In this document: positions 23,501 to 33,549 of the stretch, one piece after another
How the letters are laid out: each line of letters begins with the position of its first letter
How positions within the stretch are numbered: the first letter of the stretch is position 1
Source of the DNA: Isoetes taiwanensis
Taxonomy: Eukaryota > Streptophyta > Lycopodiopsida > Isoetales > Isoetaceae
DNA length: 64,000 bases
Direction of reading: 5' to 3'
Assembly (NCBI GenBank): GCA_021234155.1
Contig: JAJEKV010000017.1
Coordinates: 3,206,024 to 3,270,023 of the forward strand
The notes under the pieces: model-generated
The model's input: only the letters and a program-made list of their open reading frames with translations
Database searches by the model: none
What the model was told of the DNA's origin: nothing
Program-made: the position numbers and the translations under genes

Positions 23501-24690
23501 GGCGGTCGTGGTTACTTCTTTCTATCCCATCTTAGAATTATTGGGGGCTTCTGCACTTGGTCTTGGTGGGGTTGCTCGGGTACTTCTGCTGTGCTGGGTG
23601 CTTGGGCTGCCTGCAGGTCGGGGTTGATCCTCATCAGAAGAGTCGTCGGAAGGGTTTGGAGGTTCGTCGAGGTTGCCATCCTTGATAATAATGTTGGGGT
23701 TAAATTTGCCTCTCTTCCTTGGCCGATGATCCTTTGTTCTCCCTTCGCCAGCCACAGACTTCCCACTTCGCTTTCTTCTTTTCTTACTGCTGCGCTTTGT
23801 TTCCTCTTCTTCTTTTCCTCTTTTATCTTCCCTTCTCTTAGCAGAGCTCATTACTTCACGATGAATCTTCTAAGGTCTGCTACCTCGGTGGCTCGGACCT
23901 GTCACTTGCTCATCACCTTTCGAGGATCTCCGTGGAGTCGTCCCGAATAGATGCCTTGTTCTGCTGCGGATCTCGCTCATTTCCTCCTTACACCTCCCTC
24001 GTCTGTTCGTCCATGGGTTTGGTGATGTGGCTTCGTCCTCCCTCCACTGCTGGTTGAGGCTTGTCCCGATCAAATGGGAGGTGTCTTGCCTCTTCGTCAG
24101 AAGGCGAGCGACCCCCTCTTGCGGAGCCTCTCCCACGAGCATCTTAGAATGATCACATCTCGGTGGCTGGTGGTTCGCCTGGGGCGGCACTTCCCTTAAC
24201 GATTTTGTTTGGTTGGGCCATGTTTTCACGGTTAAATCAATGGATAAAGCGTAGAAAGATGCTTCGGGTTTAGGAAGAAGCCCCAGTTTCTAGGGCTTAG
24301 ACCTTGAAAAAAATGAGAGTTCCCTACATCTATTGCAAGCTTGAGAATTTGGGTAAAACTCCAGTTGTAAGTTTAACATGCTAAGGCACCAACTTATCTA
24401 AAACTTATACTTATTTCAGACTTTTCCTACCTATTGGTCTCACATTTAGCCTCGTTCCAATACTAATGTTGGATTTTCTTGCGCGACCCGGTAGCGGTAT
24501 GAATCTCACTCCCATTCTAGGGTTTTAGGTAATTCATATGCTATTCTAACTAATTCCTACCTTAGAATTAGCCTTATATTTTTCTCAGATTCATCATGTT
24601 TGGTGTTCTTGGCTCAATGTCTCATAGCTTGGCCTAAACTTCAAAGCAAAAGTTAGTTTCGCGACCCGAGCAGTACGTAAGAGCATCATA
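22651..24690 (-). repeat. Four copies of a GCGACCGGTAGCGG motif in the leader region
   Basis: The plus-strand phrase CTAACTTTTTGTTTCGCGAC followed by GGTAGCGGTATGAA recurs in variants near 22651-22692, 22844-22890, 24466-24510 and 24646-24690. They form two pairs, each with about 180-190 bp between members. The right pair lies between the 5' LTR and the presumed gag start; the left pair lies about 1.8 kb further in. This suggests a duplicated leader segment or a nested related copy. Confidence 0.65.
23512..24229 (-). pseudogene. Presumed gag N-terminal region
   Basis: On the minus strand a start codon near 24221 opens MAQPNKIVKGSAAPGEPPAT and soon hits a stop. A second frame covers 23870-24229. 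A third, 23522-23851, encodes a strongly charged stretch (KRREDKRGKEEEETKRSSKK) followed by a Pro/Ser/Asp-rich segment. Low-complexity, charged N-terminal gag regions are common in plant gypsy elements, and the position behind the leader fits. No specific domain can be named, and the frames are broken. Confidence 0.45.
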
Positions 24691-24856
24691 TGAAATTTTG
24701 GCTCATTCTTTTTAATCTGTTAAATTCAATTCATAATTGTTACTAAGCTTAGCATAACTACAAGGGTGAGAAAAAATTTTCCCACTTTGAAGCAGGGGAC
24801 TACTATCAGGTTAGTACTCACAGAGACAGGTCGGTCTTTGCTCTTGGTCTCCAAGA

Positions 24857-24870
24857 ACATTGCTCTGTTC
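24857..24870 (-). other. Weak primer-binding-site candidate
   Basis: Directly left of the 5' LTR the plus strand reads GCTCTGTTCTGC, which resembles GCTCTGATACCA, the complement of the initiator-Met primer site, over its first six bases only. The position is right but the match is poor. Confidence 0.35.
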
Positions 24871-26370
24871 TGCTTATGGCGATCCTACTTCATTATCACG
24901 GTGCACTCCACAGGTATTACCGGCGGGAGTTCTTCCCACAGGCTCCATCTTTGATACATGGCCCTCCACATATCAACGCACGTGAGTCCCGAGTGGGAAG
25001 AGTGAAGGTGTCATTCTACTGTCTCCCTGGGGCCTACCTAAGCGGGCGTAAACATACATGTCGATGCATACAGCCATCAGCAACATCATATGACCATCAT
25101 GAAGGATGGTCACTCCACATCTTGCATAGGCAGAAGATCAGGCACATCACATAAGAGTCCTACGGGGGCTGAGACCGCGAGGGGATGGGTGACAAGCTTG
25201 GGTCTCAGGCTCTTTCTGAGCCGGAATTCATGGCAATGGTTGGGCACGGCATAAGGAGGCACATGGCCTAGGGTTGTCCCACTCCCATCGCCCCTCCTGT
25301 GCACACTTTGGGTGAGCAGAAAAGTCTTGGGACACGTGCCTTGCCCGGATGCATAGCGAGGGGCTATATCACAGGTTGCATCTCCCAGTTCCGATGGGGT
25401 AGGGATCCTCTCGAGAGTCTCCATCTTTGATTCAAAGGTGACTAGGGCCATTAGAGCTCAGAACTCAATGGAAGATCCTCTACCACCTCACAGTGTGAGC
25501 CCATGCCTAGCCATGCGGTGGCAGCCGGTGGAACACAAATCCACGGTGAGAGAGCCCCGGTCTTTACACACAGGGTGGATTCAAGAATCGAGAACATGAA
25601 CCTCCTTATAAGCAGGTCACGGTCCTTCACCCACATCTTGGGGCAGCTCAACATTACCTGAGCCGCAACTCTGGTATAGAGAAGCTACTCTAGGGCATCA
25701 ACTACAAGGCTTTAGGTCTACCCCCTTCCCCAATCTGAGGAGTTCAGGAGGTCTGACATCAACTTCATCTGAAATACTAAAGAACTAGATCTAATCACGA
25801 GTTAGGTTCTTTAGTTTATCCCGAGATCTAAGGTCTAGATAGCTACTATGGGCTGATTTAATAGTCTAAACCTCTTTGATTCTGCAGAAGACAGCTCATT
25901 AAATTGACCAAATACTGATCAGCAGTGGCTCCTCGACTGGGGTTCAACCATCTGTTTGAGAAGGCGGGTGAAGCTGATGGTGCAATTATTTGGCGTCACG
26001 GGAAGTACGGTTTTGGCTCACAGGGCAGCCAAAGCTGAGCTCTAAAACCTAAGGGCGAAAACTAGCAAGCTGGGTTTTCCTACCCTAAATAGATATGGGG
26101 TTTGGCTGGGAACATTACTAATTTGGCATGTGGGATAAGTGGAGAAATTTTACATGCTAATGGCTGGTGGCAAAATGTGCCAACATGAAAGAGTGTACTT
26201 TCATTGAAAATGTACATGTGCTGTTAATAATACTCGAACCTCCTAGTAAGTTGCCCTAGGGCTGCCTGGCTATCCGTTAGGCGTGCAAATCCCGGTCGAG
26301 ATGGCGTGTATGCGTGTGGCCCGGTCGTGCTCGTCACAGGACTGCATTATCTTGTCTTTGAAACATCACA
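24871..26370 (-). repeat. 5' LTR of gypsy element 1
   Basis: It is the partner of 13626-15145. On the minus strand it begins TGTGATGTTTCAAAGACAAG and proceeds through the same blocks in the same order. The inner edge, near TGCTTATGGCGATCCTAC, is less certain because the ends have diverged. The many one- to five-base indels between the two LTRs indicate an old insertion or sequence error. Confidence 0.8.
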
Positions 26371-26375
26371 ATAAT

Positions 26376-26940
26376 ACTACATATAGATTTGTGGCTTTAA
26401 ATGTGGGTTTATTAGGTGATCATGCTTACCCAGAGTCCTTGCAATCCTTGTGTCCCACTAAGTTTTAATTGCCCGCTTGATGGGGGGTGCCAGATGGAAT
26501 TACCATTCCTCTGAAATGTTGCATCAGTGGGCATTTCCAAAGTTCTTTGATCTAAACTTTCCTTCTAAAAAGCGTTCTTTTAGAGTTACTAATGATACGG
26601 AGGTTCTTTGCAGTCCAAGCTATGTATCATGATCAGCTATAATTACGGGATTCATGAGAATGCCTGCATATAGATTTTGGCACTTTAAATATTGGAGTTT
26701 TATTGGTGATCAGCTTGGAGGTCGATTCATGAGAATGCACATATAGATTTTGGCTTTAAATGTTGGAGTTTTATTGAGTGCGATCAAGCAGGTCCTTTAC
26801 CCGATCCTTGTGTCGCACTAAGGTTCTAATTGCCCTTCTGATGAGGGGTGTGGAGATGAGATTACCATTCCTCAGGAAATGTTGCATCCGTGGTTGGGCA
26901 AGGTTCTTTGATCTGAATTTTCCTTCTAAGCGTTCTTTGG
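26376..26940 (+). repeat. Imperfect direct repeats flanking the gypsy 5' LTR
   Basis: A ~200-bp block (CATATAGATTT, GGCTTTAAATG, TCCTTGTGTC, ATTACCATTCCTC, TTTGATCTAAACTTTCCTTC, GCGTTCTTT) at 26379-26580 is repeated at about 26740-26945. A partial third copy (CATATAGATTTTGGCACTT) starts near 26666. The spacing is about 360 bp. There is no coding potential. Confidence 0.75.
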
Positions 26941-26945
26941 TCTTG

Positions 26946-28510
26946 ATATTTAGGAGGTTCGGCATGCACTTTTCCTCTTTGTTATGATCAAGCATCCTCT
27001 TTTTGGCCAGCTCTTGTAGTGAGTTGATTTTCATTTGATGCTGTCATGGTATCAACAATGTACGTCACTGCTATTTGAAATTTAATGGCTTGGTCTTTTA
27101 GATCGATGTAAAGATTAGATGTTTTTTTTTGCATTAATAGGCAGTGTTGGATCCCACTCAAATGGGTTCCCAGTGTCATCAGATATCCATCCTTCTAGAT
27201 TAAATAGGATTGACATTAAGCCTTGGAAAAACAAAATTACCATCAAAATCAAATGCTTACTATAGCATTTAGCCTTGTTTCAAATATGCCCTTATAATTT
27301 CAAAATTCCAAAAATATCCCTTGCTTAACAATCCTGATAATCTGGGTTCTCAGTTGGAGCTCGAGTTTAGAGGTAATAGCGGCACCTCACGGGGCCAAAG
27401 TAAGCTATTCCTTCTTAGCCTGCTCCTAAGCCATAGTGTGCATGACTCATTTTGAATCGGGAACAAATGTCACCAGCCCTAGTTTAAGAAAACTCAATTC
27501 CCGGCAAGCTCTTAGCACACTAGACAATAACATTAGCATTCAAACCAAGGAGTATGGAAAAAATTGCGAATTGATCTTGAGAAAAAAGATGTAGGCCAGA
27601 TTTTGTAACCTGCCTCTCAAGAAGCAGGGTGGGTCAAGACCTAGATTAGAAAGAAATGGGGTTTGGTCTCTGAGACCAAGTACAGCTAGAGGCGTGTTGT
27701 AGCCACCTAGAAAGAAGCTTGGGTCTTTGAGATCAAATTCTGATAGAGGCACATTTGTATACCTAGAATAAAACTAATTGGGAAATCTTGAAATTAAAAT
27801 TTAAATATCTTTGTCTTTTTTCCTAGGCTGGGATAAGAATGGAGGTGATCTTTGGTCTTATTTTTCTCTCTTAAATCATTATTTGTCTTGTTTTTGCCTT
27901 GGCTTCATGGAATTGTGATGTGGAATTAGAGTGAAAAGAGCACTTTAAATGGTCAAGCAAAGGCACGATTAATGGATCAGCCTATTGGTTTTAGGTGTTC
28001 CAAACTCGACCAATTGGTCATGGGCCCGATTCGACTGTGTTGGCATTGGAAGGGACCTTTTAATGCTTTAAAATTTTTGTTATTTGTTTGAAAAAGAGGA
28101 AGTGATTTCAGGATCCATAGACAGAAGGTGCCAGAATGTAGAGTGAAGATTTATGTAAATGCAACTAAGACTTCAAAAGATTCAAAGATGTTTATTCAAT
28201 GCTCTGCAAATATTATTTTGATTGGTAAGATAGGTGCTCAGCAGAAGAAGATGCAGCAACCTTATCAAGTTTAGACTTATCTACAGAAAATTTAATGAGG
28301 GGTTTCTTATTTCAAATCCGGTGTTCTCTGCCAGCTGACACCTGGCTAGTGAGTGTCTTTTGTTGTTGGACCCACAGCACTCCCAGGTCGTCGAGATGGG
28401 ACATCTTTGGAAGTGCAATGCTATTCAACTTGATAATTTACGTAGTTTTACATTTTAACGAATGCATTTGTTTGACTAATAAAATATCTTTATCAGCGTA
28501 GTACCAAGTT
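26946..28510. other. AT-rich unassigned sequence
   Basis: No gene or element end is recognised. Between 27600 and 27760 a phrase of the type TTGGTCTCTGAGACCAAG and TGGGTCTTTGAGATCAAA recurs with an AGAGGC block, which suggests an old tandem duplication of about 70 bp. Confidence 0.45.
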
Positions 28511-29969
28511 TGTGACATTCCATGTAAGTATACGGTATACGTATAGCTAACCTGACACGTCACCAAGGTATTAGGACCATTAGGGACTACCCTAAAAAGG
28601 GATTATTGCAATTAACCTAACCTAAGTAGAATAAATAATAGCATTAATTAGTCAAAATAGGCTAATTAGAATCGCCCATAGCCCTTTCGATTGGCGGGGC
28701 CAATTTGCCATTTTAGTGGCAGCAAATTGGGCTCCGACTAGTGCTTAGAATTAGGTTTGGGAAAATTTGAGGAGGAAGAATGTGCAACCTAACACTGACG
28801 GAGTTCTATGGATGTTCTTCAGACAATGGGTCCAACCACGACCTGAGGTCAGTCTTTGGAGTAGTTGTCTTCTTCAGCCCTTGTTTGAGTAGATGGATGA
28901 TTAGAATTCTATTCTATGATCTACTTATGATGATGGTGGATGTCCATTATCTGGTTCCTATATCTTCTCTTTCTGTTCCTCACGTGTTGTATGGAATTAA
29001 GGGGTAGAGACCTAAAGCTATCTAGATTTGAAGTGATGCTCCTAGCTAGAACCTCTTAAAACCAGGTAAAATGCGGCTGTGCACAAGAACCCACCTCTTT
29101 GTGGATGCTATGATGTGATTGACACAAATAATGAGTATATGACGAATCAAAGGTGGGGTCTGCCTAAGCAGCGTCACTGAGGACTCTATAGTGTGCTAGG
29201 CTTATGTCCCACAGTCCACAGAGAGGGCACGGGTATGGGTCTGACCTCCCTTAATTAGAATTGAAGATGCCTATATGCAAATCCTGGGCCTTTCGAGCAG
29301 GCTGGTGAGCCATGCTAGGTGTGGGAAATGCGTCCAGTGCAGATCACGGGGGTGCCCGATGTGGCACCAATTCTCCTATGCTTACCAGGGACCCATCATA
29401 CTGGGGGAGGATGCCTCTAGGCCCTACACCTCATGGGGCCCAGGAGATGTAACCCGAGTAGTTCCACAGGGGGTGATTCCAGCAGGATTTACATCTCTGG
29501 CTACAGCCTGTCTTGAGTAGCATGTTTGACCCTATCTGCAAAGTGTGCCACAGAGAGGAAGCGGATGGAGTGGACTACCCTAGCACTGTTTAAAGCCCGG
29601 CCAAGCCCGTATTATACCTGCATCTATTGTTATGGGAGTCCTTATTTGTGTTCGACCCTCATAGTCGAGCAGGTTAGACCCCTCATTTAGGGTGTTTTCC
29701 TTTGTTATGTTGGTGTTGTCGTATTCTTATATGGATGATGATGCATTACCTTAGTGAGTATATTATTATTTGCATTGTTGCAGTGCTAACATTGTATGCA
29801 GCTTACATATATAGGATTCCCATTAGGACGAATGACACCTCAGTGTCCTTCACCCGGACACTTGCCATCACAAGTGGTCAGTCGGTGGGAGGCCTTTCTA
29901 TGGTGGTATGATGCATGCATGGAAGAGTTTCTGTATCTATCGATGGGGCATCCTGAGCCGAGGGCGTCA
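28511..29969 (+). mobile_element. LTR of a third gypsy element (5' LTR)
   Basis: It begins TGTGACATTCC at 28511 and ends GGGCGTCA at 29969, three bases before a good primer binding site, so it is a 5' LTR read on the plus strand, 1459 bp long. Its central part (about 29070-29600) is clearly homologous to the LTRs of the other gypsy elements: CAAGAACCCACC, then CAAAGTGTGC, GCGGATGGAGTGGAC and ACCCTA in the same order as in 49005-49460. No downstream 3' LTR was found. Confidence 0.75.
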
Positions 29970-29972
29970 TAA

Positions 29973-29988
29973 TGGTATTAGAGCATGA
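29973..29988 (+). other. Primer binding site, initiator tRNA-Met type
   Basis: TGGTATTAGAGCATGA differs from the standard TGGTATCAGAGC by one base over twelve. It starts three bases after the CA end of the LTR, as expected for first-strand priming by initiator tRNA-Met. Confidence 0.82.
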
Positions 29989-29989
29989 T

Positions 29990-31328
29990 TTTGGTGGACG
30001 GATCATTGCAGCATCCTAACTCGATAGAGCGTTAAGTAGTTGGGGACTCTAACATAGGAAAAATTCATAGAACCTATAACTAGAATGAGGACGATGTATT
30101 GGAAATTTGTAGTAGCAGGTGTTGGTTGAGGAGGATACGTTGAAGGTGAAGTGGTATGTCAGTTTTGGGGAAATGGTCTCTCTTTTCGGAGGCCATAAAC
30201 TTTCTCTAGTTGGCTGGTTGGAGAATTCTTATTTCCTTGCATTAGGACCCCTAGATTAACAGGACACTCAGCGAGTCACTAGCATCACCAAGTAGCCAAT
30301 AAATCGGCCTTAGGAAAAAGTGATTTCTTTTGATCCTAAACTCAAAAAAACCCAGAAGATGTGCGTTTGTGCTTACGTTATTTGCCCTTTTAAGAAAAAA
30401 AAAAAAGGGAAAAGGCAGCATTAAAAGCGGCGTGAGTTTTTGTGGGTTAATTGTTCTTCGCATTTACCCCAGCCAGTGATATCCTCTACCGCCATAGCCA
30501 CGAGTCGCGTGCTCGCCCACCGCGCATGCTAGACCACCCTTCTTGCCATCTGTGTACTTCTCGTGACCACAACCACTGGTTGCCTAGCGTCCGACTCCAG
30601 CTAAGCTGGCCCGCGCCGAGGGCAAGTTACTCCTCACAGTGAAGCAGCACAGGAGCTGAGCGTGGTGGCACTGAAGGTGGGCTGAGCGGTGTGCAGAGAG
30701 GTTTGTGGAGGGCCGGATACCATACCCTATATTCCACATATTGAGAGATTTCTGTTGAAACTTAATGCGAAGGGAGGCAGTATACCCTTGGAACAGGGGG
30801 GACAGGTTTTGACCCTTGTTCCATTACCCCCGGACATGCCAAGATCACATTTGCGAGGATGCTCGTCGTGAGGCTGAAAGAATTATGGCAATGGCATGAG
30901 AAGGCGTCGACAGATTCGTGAAGACCAGGCTGTCAGGACAGGAATATGTTTATTTGGAGGAAGAGCCATAGCGGAAACAATTTTCGTTGCCCCATATTTT
31001 TATGATGGGGGGCGCTGAATCTTCCATACTGAGAGGATATACCTGCTCTACAGAAGATCTGCGGCCGTCCCGAGCTTGACATGGCTGACTCGACGAGAGG
31101 TCTGTAGGAAGTTAGGAGGCATCTTGAGATCGCTGTTACGAGAGGTGATCTGTTGAGCAAAAGGCAATGCAAACTGGGAGACGGGAAAGACTGTTGAGGC
31201 CACCAACGCGTACCATACAACGGAAGTGAAAAGGCCAGCTAATCCCTATGCACTTTGGGCTGATGTAAACCGAGGCTCCAAGCGATAGGTGGGATAACCA
31301 AAGGAGAAGGAGGGACCGCGTGCGAGAG
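29990..31328 (+). other. Internal region after the third gypsy LTR, unassigned
   Basis: It follows a primer site and so should be leader and gag. I could not recognise a gag domain, and frames are short. A poly-A run at 30396-30412 and a GC-rich stretch at 30470-30680 are present. The histone H3 pseudogene that follows shows that this region has been rearranged. Confidence 0.4.
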
Positions 31329-31668
31329 GCACTAGTTCAGTAGACTGTGCAGACCCTTTAGGCAAAGCCCTTCCCTTATCCCCACCTCGTCAGAGAAAAC
31401 CCCAAAAGGTTCCAGGCGGGAACAATGGCCTTAGAGGGAGGTCGAAGTATCAAAAGTCGTGGGCTCTAAATCACGTTACCTGGCGGCTGCGTCAGAGAAT
31501 TTGCTCGGCCAGTTCAAGGCGGTTCTTGGTTCCAAACCGCCATTCTACCTTCCGGGGCGCAGATTACGTGGTATCTCTTGGCCAGCGTTTAATGCTATAC
31601 ATGGCGGTGTAACTATTATGCCAAAGGATTTGACCTTGGCACATCAGATACGTAAGGATCGTAACTAG
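31329..31668 (+). pseudogene. Histone H3 pseudogene
   Basis: The 3' end is clear: GVTIMPKDLTLAHQIRKDRN and a stop codon correspond to the H3 C terminus VTIMPKDIQLARRIRGERA. Upstream, DNA blocks still match H3 coding sequence in order: GCGGGAACAATGGCCTTAGA (the ..PGTVALRE region), GAAGTATCAAAAG (KYQK), GAGAATTTGCTCGGCCAGTTCAAG (REIAQDFK), TTCCAAACCGCC (RFQS.AV) and CTATACATGGCGGTGTAAC (the AIHAKRVT region). Weak tail matches begin near 31329 (CAGTAGACTGTGCAGACC...GGCAAAGCCC), with part of the N-terminal tail deleted. Frameshifts and stops make it non-functional. No introns are visible. Residues that separate H3.1 from H3.3 point both ways (Phe at 41-like, Leu at 90-like), so the subtype is open. 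It lies 1.3 kb behind a gypsy primer site, so capture or a later insertion are both possible. Confidence 0.8.
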
Positions 31669-31799
31669 ATCCCCCATTTTGTAATGTATTTGTATCTTTT
31701 TGTACTTAAAGTTTTTGCATTAAGACAATGTTGCATATTATCAGCTATGTGTATCACCGCCTGTTTCCTTCATGCAAACCACACACACAGATTGAGTTA

Positions 31800-31800
31800 A

Positions 31801-31849
<49 letters not shown>
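31800..31849. repeat. AAT microsatellite
   Basis: About 16 uninterrupted AAT/ATA triplets, followed by AT-rich sequence. Confidence 0.95.
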
Positions 31850-32790
31850 TAATTATATTAATGATAAAGTAAAAGAACCTCAAGGAATATTCCCTGACAA
31901 AAGTTCTCTCTTCTTTAAAAGGGTTCCTTCTTTTTAGGGTTTCATTGTTCTTCTTCTACACTTTTGTTCCTCCTCCTCCCAGATGCATATGGATTCGCCA
32001 GCATACAGGTGGTACCCGGGATGGAAACCACGGGATTCCAGGGTCCATTAGGAGCTTCTCCACCCTTATTTATGCGGAGGTGGACCTCATTCTGAATATG
32101 GAGGCTCACCACGATTATGTAGATTCTTGGAGTTTTATACCCAAAATAATTCCAAGAATCTTCGACCCTATGGAATCCTCCTCGATTGCTCTTGGCAGAG
32201 ATATCCTCATGCAGATGTTGGGCGATGATCGACATGCGAGAGGACACTCTCTCCGTCGCGATCAGCAGTGCCAAGCATCTCCCATTCTTCATTTGCCGTC
32301 ATCAAACTTATTTTAAGGTTAAGCTTTGCTTTGGCCCATCCTTATGGACCAATATATAGAGGTGACTCTACTCCATTGGAAAAAGGAAGGTGCTGCCTAT
32401 TCCTGCTGATCCCAAAGAAGAGGCCCGGATAGCTACAAATTTACACGATTGGAAGCAAATAGCCCATAGAAATGCCGTGCGGTTGAGACCATAAATTTGC
32501 GGACTAGATGGGCTTCGGCGTCCCTTCTCAACAATCAAGTGTATCTGTTGCTTTCCGACAATATCTTGTGGGCATACCATGTTATCGATGATTTAATGTA
32601 TAAAGAAAGAAGCACATCTTATGCAGGCTAAAATTTGAATCGCATCAAGGTGATTTCATGATTTTTCACTTACAATTACTCATCGGATCAGGTTGTTGAG
32701 GTTCCATCCAAAGATTTTGAACTGTTGAAACCTTCAATAGGGTTGCGGCACCTTGTAGTCCAACTTACATGACAAGTAAATATGAACCAG
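31850..32790. other. Unassigned sequence with overlapping opposite frames
   Basis: A 124-codon plus frame (31945-32316) and a 117-codon minus frame (31942-32292) overlap almost completely. Neither product resembles a family I know, and one is presumably a shadow of the other. A third frame lies at 32368-32580 (minus). There is nothing else to report. Confidence 0.4.
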
Positions 32791-33545
32791 TTTACATTAT
32801 GCACACATTAGAATCTTAGCACCAAATCAAAGCAAACTGCAAAGTCTATGCAGTGGATTAAATTCTCATTCTACTAGCAAATAGATTAAGCACAAATTGC
32901 AGATGAAGAAGGAAAGGGATAAAATAAGTCTGGAGGTTCATCCTCCTCTTCTAGTATCAATTCTTCCATGGAATACACTATACTATAATAGATCTTCTTC
33001 AAGGCACAAGAGTGAGAGAGAATGAGGAGACATACCCCTCCTCTTACACTTACACAACAAATCTTGACCATTCATCTTCAAGCAATCTTCACCATTAGAT
33101 CTTCAATAACCAATATGCCCTTTGAGATCATGCCATACATCAATTGTTCTTCAACCATTGATATTTAATACTCCTTCAGAAATACCAAATACAAGTGCCC
33201 ACACTATTAAAGCATCCAAAATACAATATCTTCTCCAACTTCCCAGGATTAGTAAAATCAGAACATACATCAAATATGACAATTTGGGCAAAATGTCAAA
33301 ATATGAGCAGATAGAAGCCACACTACATTCCCCCAAGGTATTCATCGTCGATGAATTCTTCAAAATCTTCAAAACATGAATATTTGATATATATCAAACT
33401 TCTGTCGTGGTTGATCTATAAAAATAATAGCTGCAACTTAATAAGAATCCAATATATTCAAATCTACTGAATTCTTCAAAGCATCTCACAGAGTCTTCTA
33501 AGGAAAATAAAATTAAAACTCTAGCACCATTGCCTCGGTGGCGAT
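32790..33545 (+). repeat. LTR-like repeat, copy A (longest)
   Basis: This is the reference copy of a dispersed ~650-750-bp repeat. Landmarks are ACTAGCAAATAGATTAAGCAC, GGTTCATCCTCCTCTTCT, ATCTTCAATAACCAA, ATGCCCTTTGAGATCATG, CAAGTGCCCACACTAT, CATACATCAAATATGACAAT and TTGATCTATAAAAATA. Its right end is followed by internal sequence (33550-34036) that also recurs in inverted form. It has no coding potential. The orientation given is arbitrary, to compare copies. Confidence 0.8.
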
Positions 33546-33549
33546 TCTG

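Larger units (their letters stand above)
13626..26370 (-). mobile_element. Large Ty3/gypsy LTR retrotransposon, decayed
   Basis: Two homologous ~1.5-kb LTRs (13626-15145 and 24871-26370) enclose gag, protease, RT, RNase H and integrase remnants in that order on the minus strand, the Ty3/gypsy arrangement. A purine stretch AGGAGAA precedes the 3' LTR, and a weak primer-site-like string lies inside the 5' LTR. The internal region is about 9.7 kb, longer than most gypsy elements, so nested DNA is likely between 20.1 and 22.6 kb. A possible 5-bp duplication ATACT occurs at 13621-13625 and 26374-26378, but three extra bases separate the right copy from the LTR, so it is not proven. The pol order and similar LTRs link it to the element at 45.4-49.8 kb. 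Confidence 0.88.

Noticed and set aside
23512..24229. Charged KR/E-rich frames as a host nuclear protein gene
   Set aside because: They lie between a gypsy LTR and gag on the coding strand and are broken by stops. Gag leader or N terminus is the simpler reading.
30470..31320. Additional histone or gag gene upstream of the H3 pseudogene
   Set aside because: I looked for H4, H2A/B and gag blocks in all frames and found none that hold together.
31942..32316. Opposed 117- and 124-codon frames as a gene pair
   Set aside because: Complete overlap on opposite strands with no recognisable domain is more likely a random frame and its shadow.
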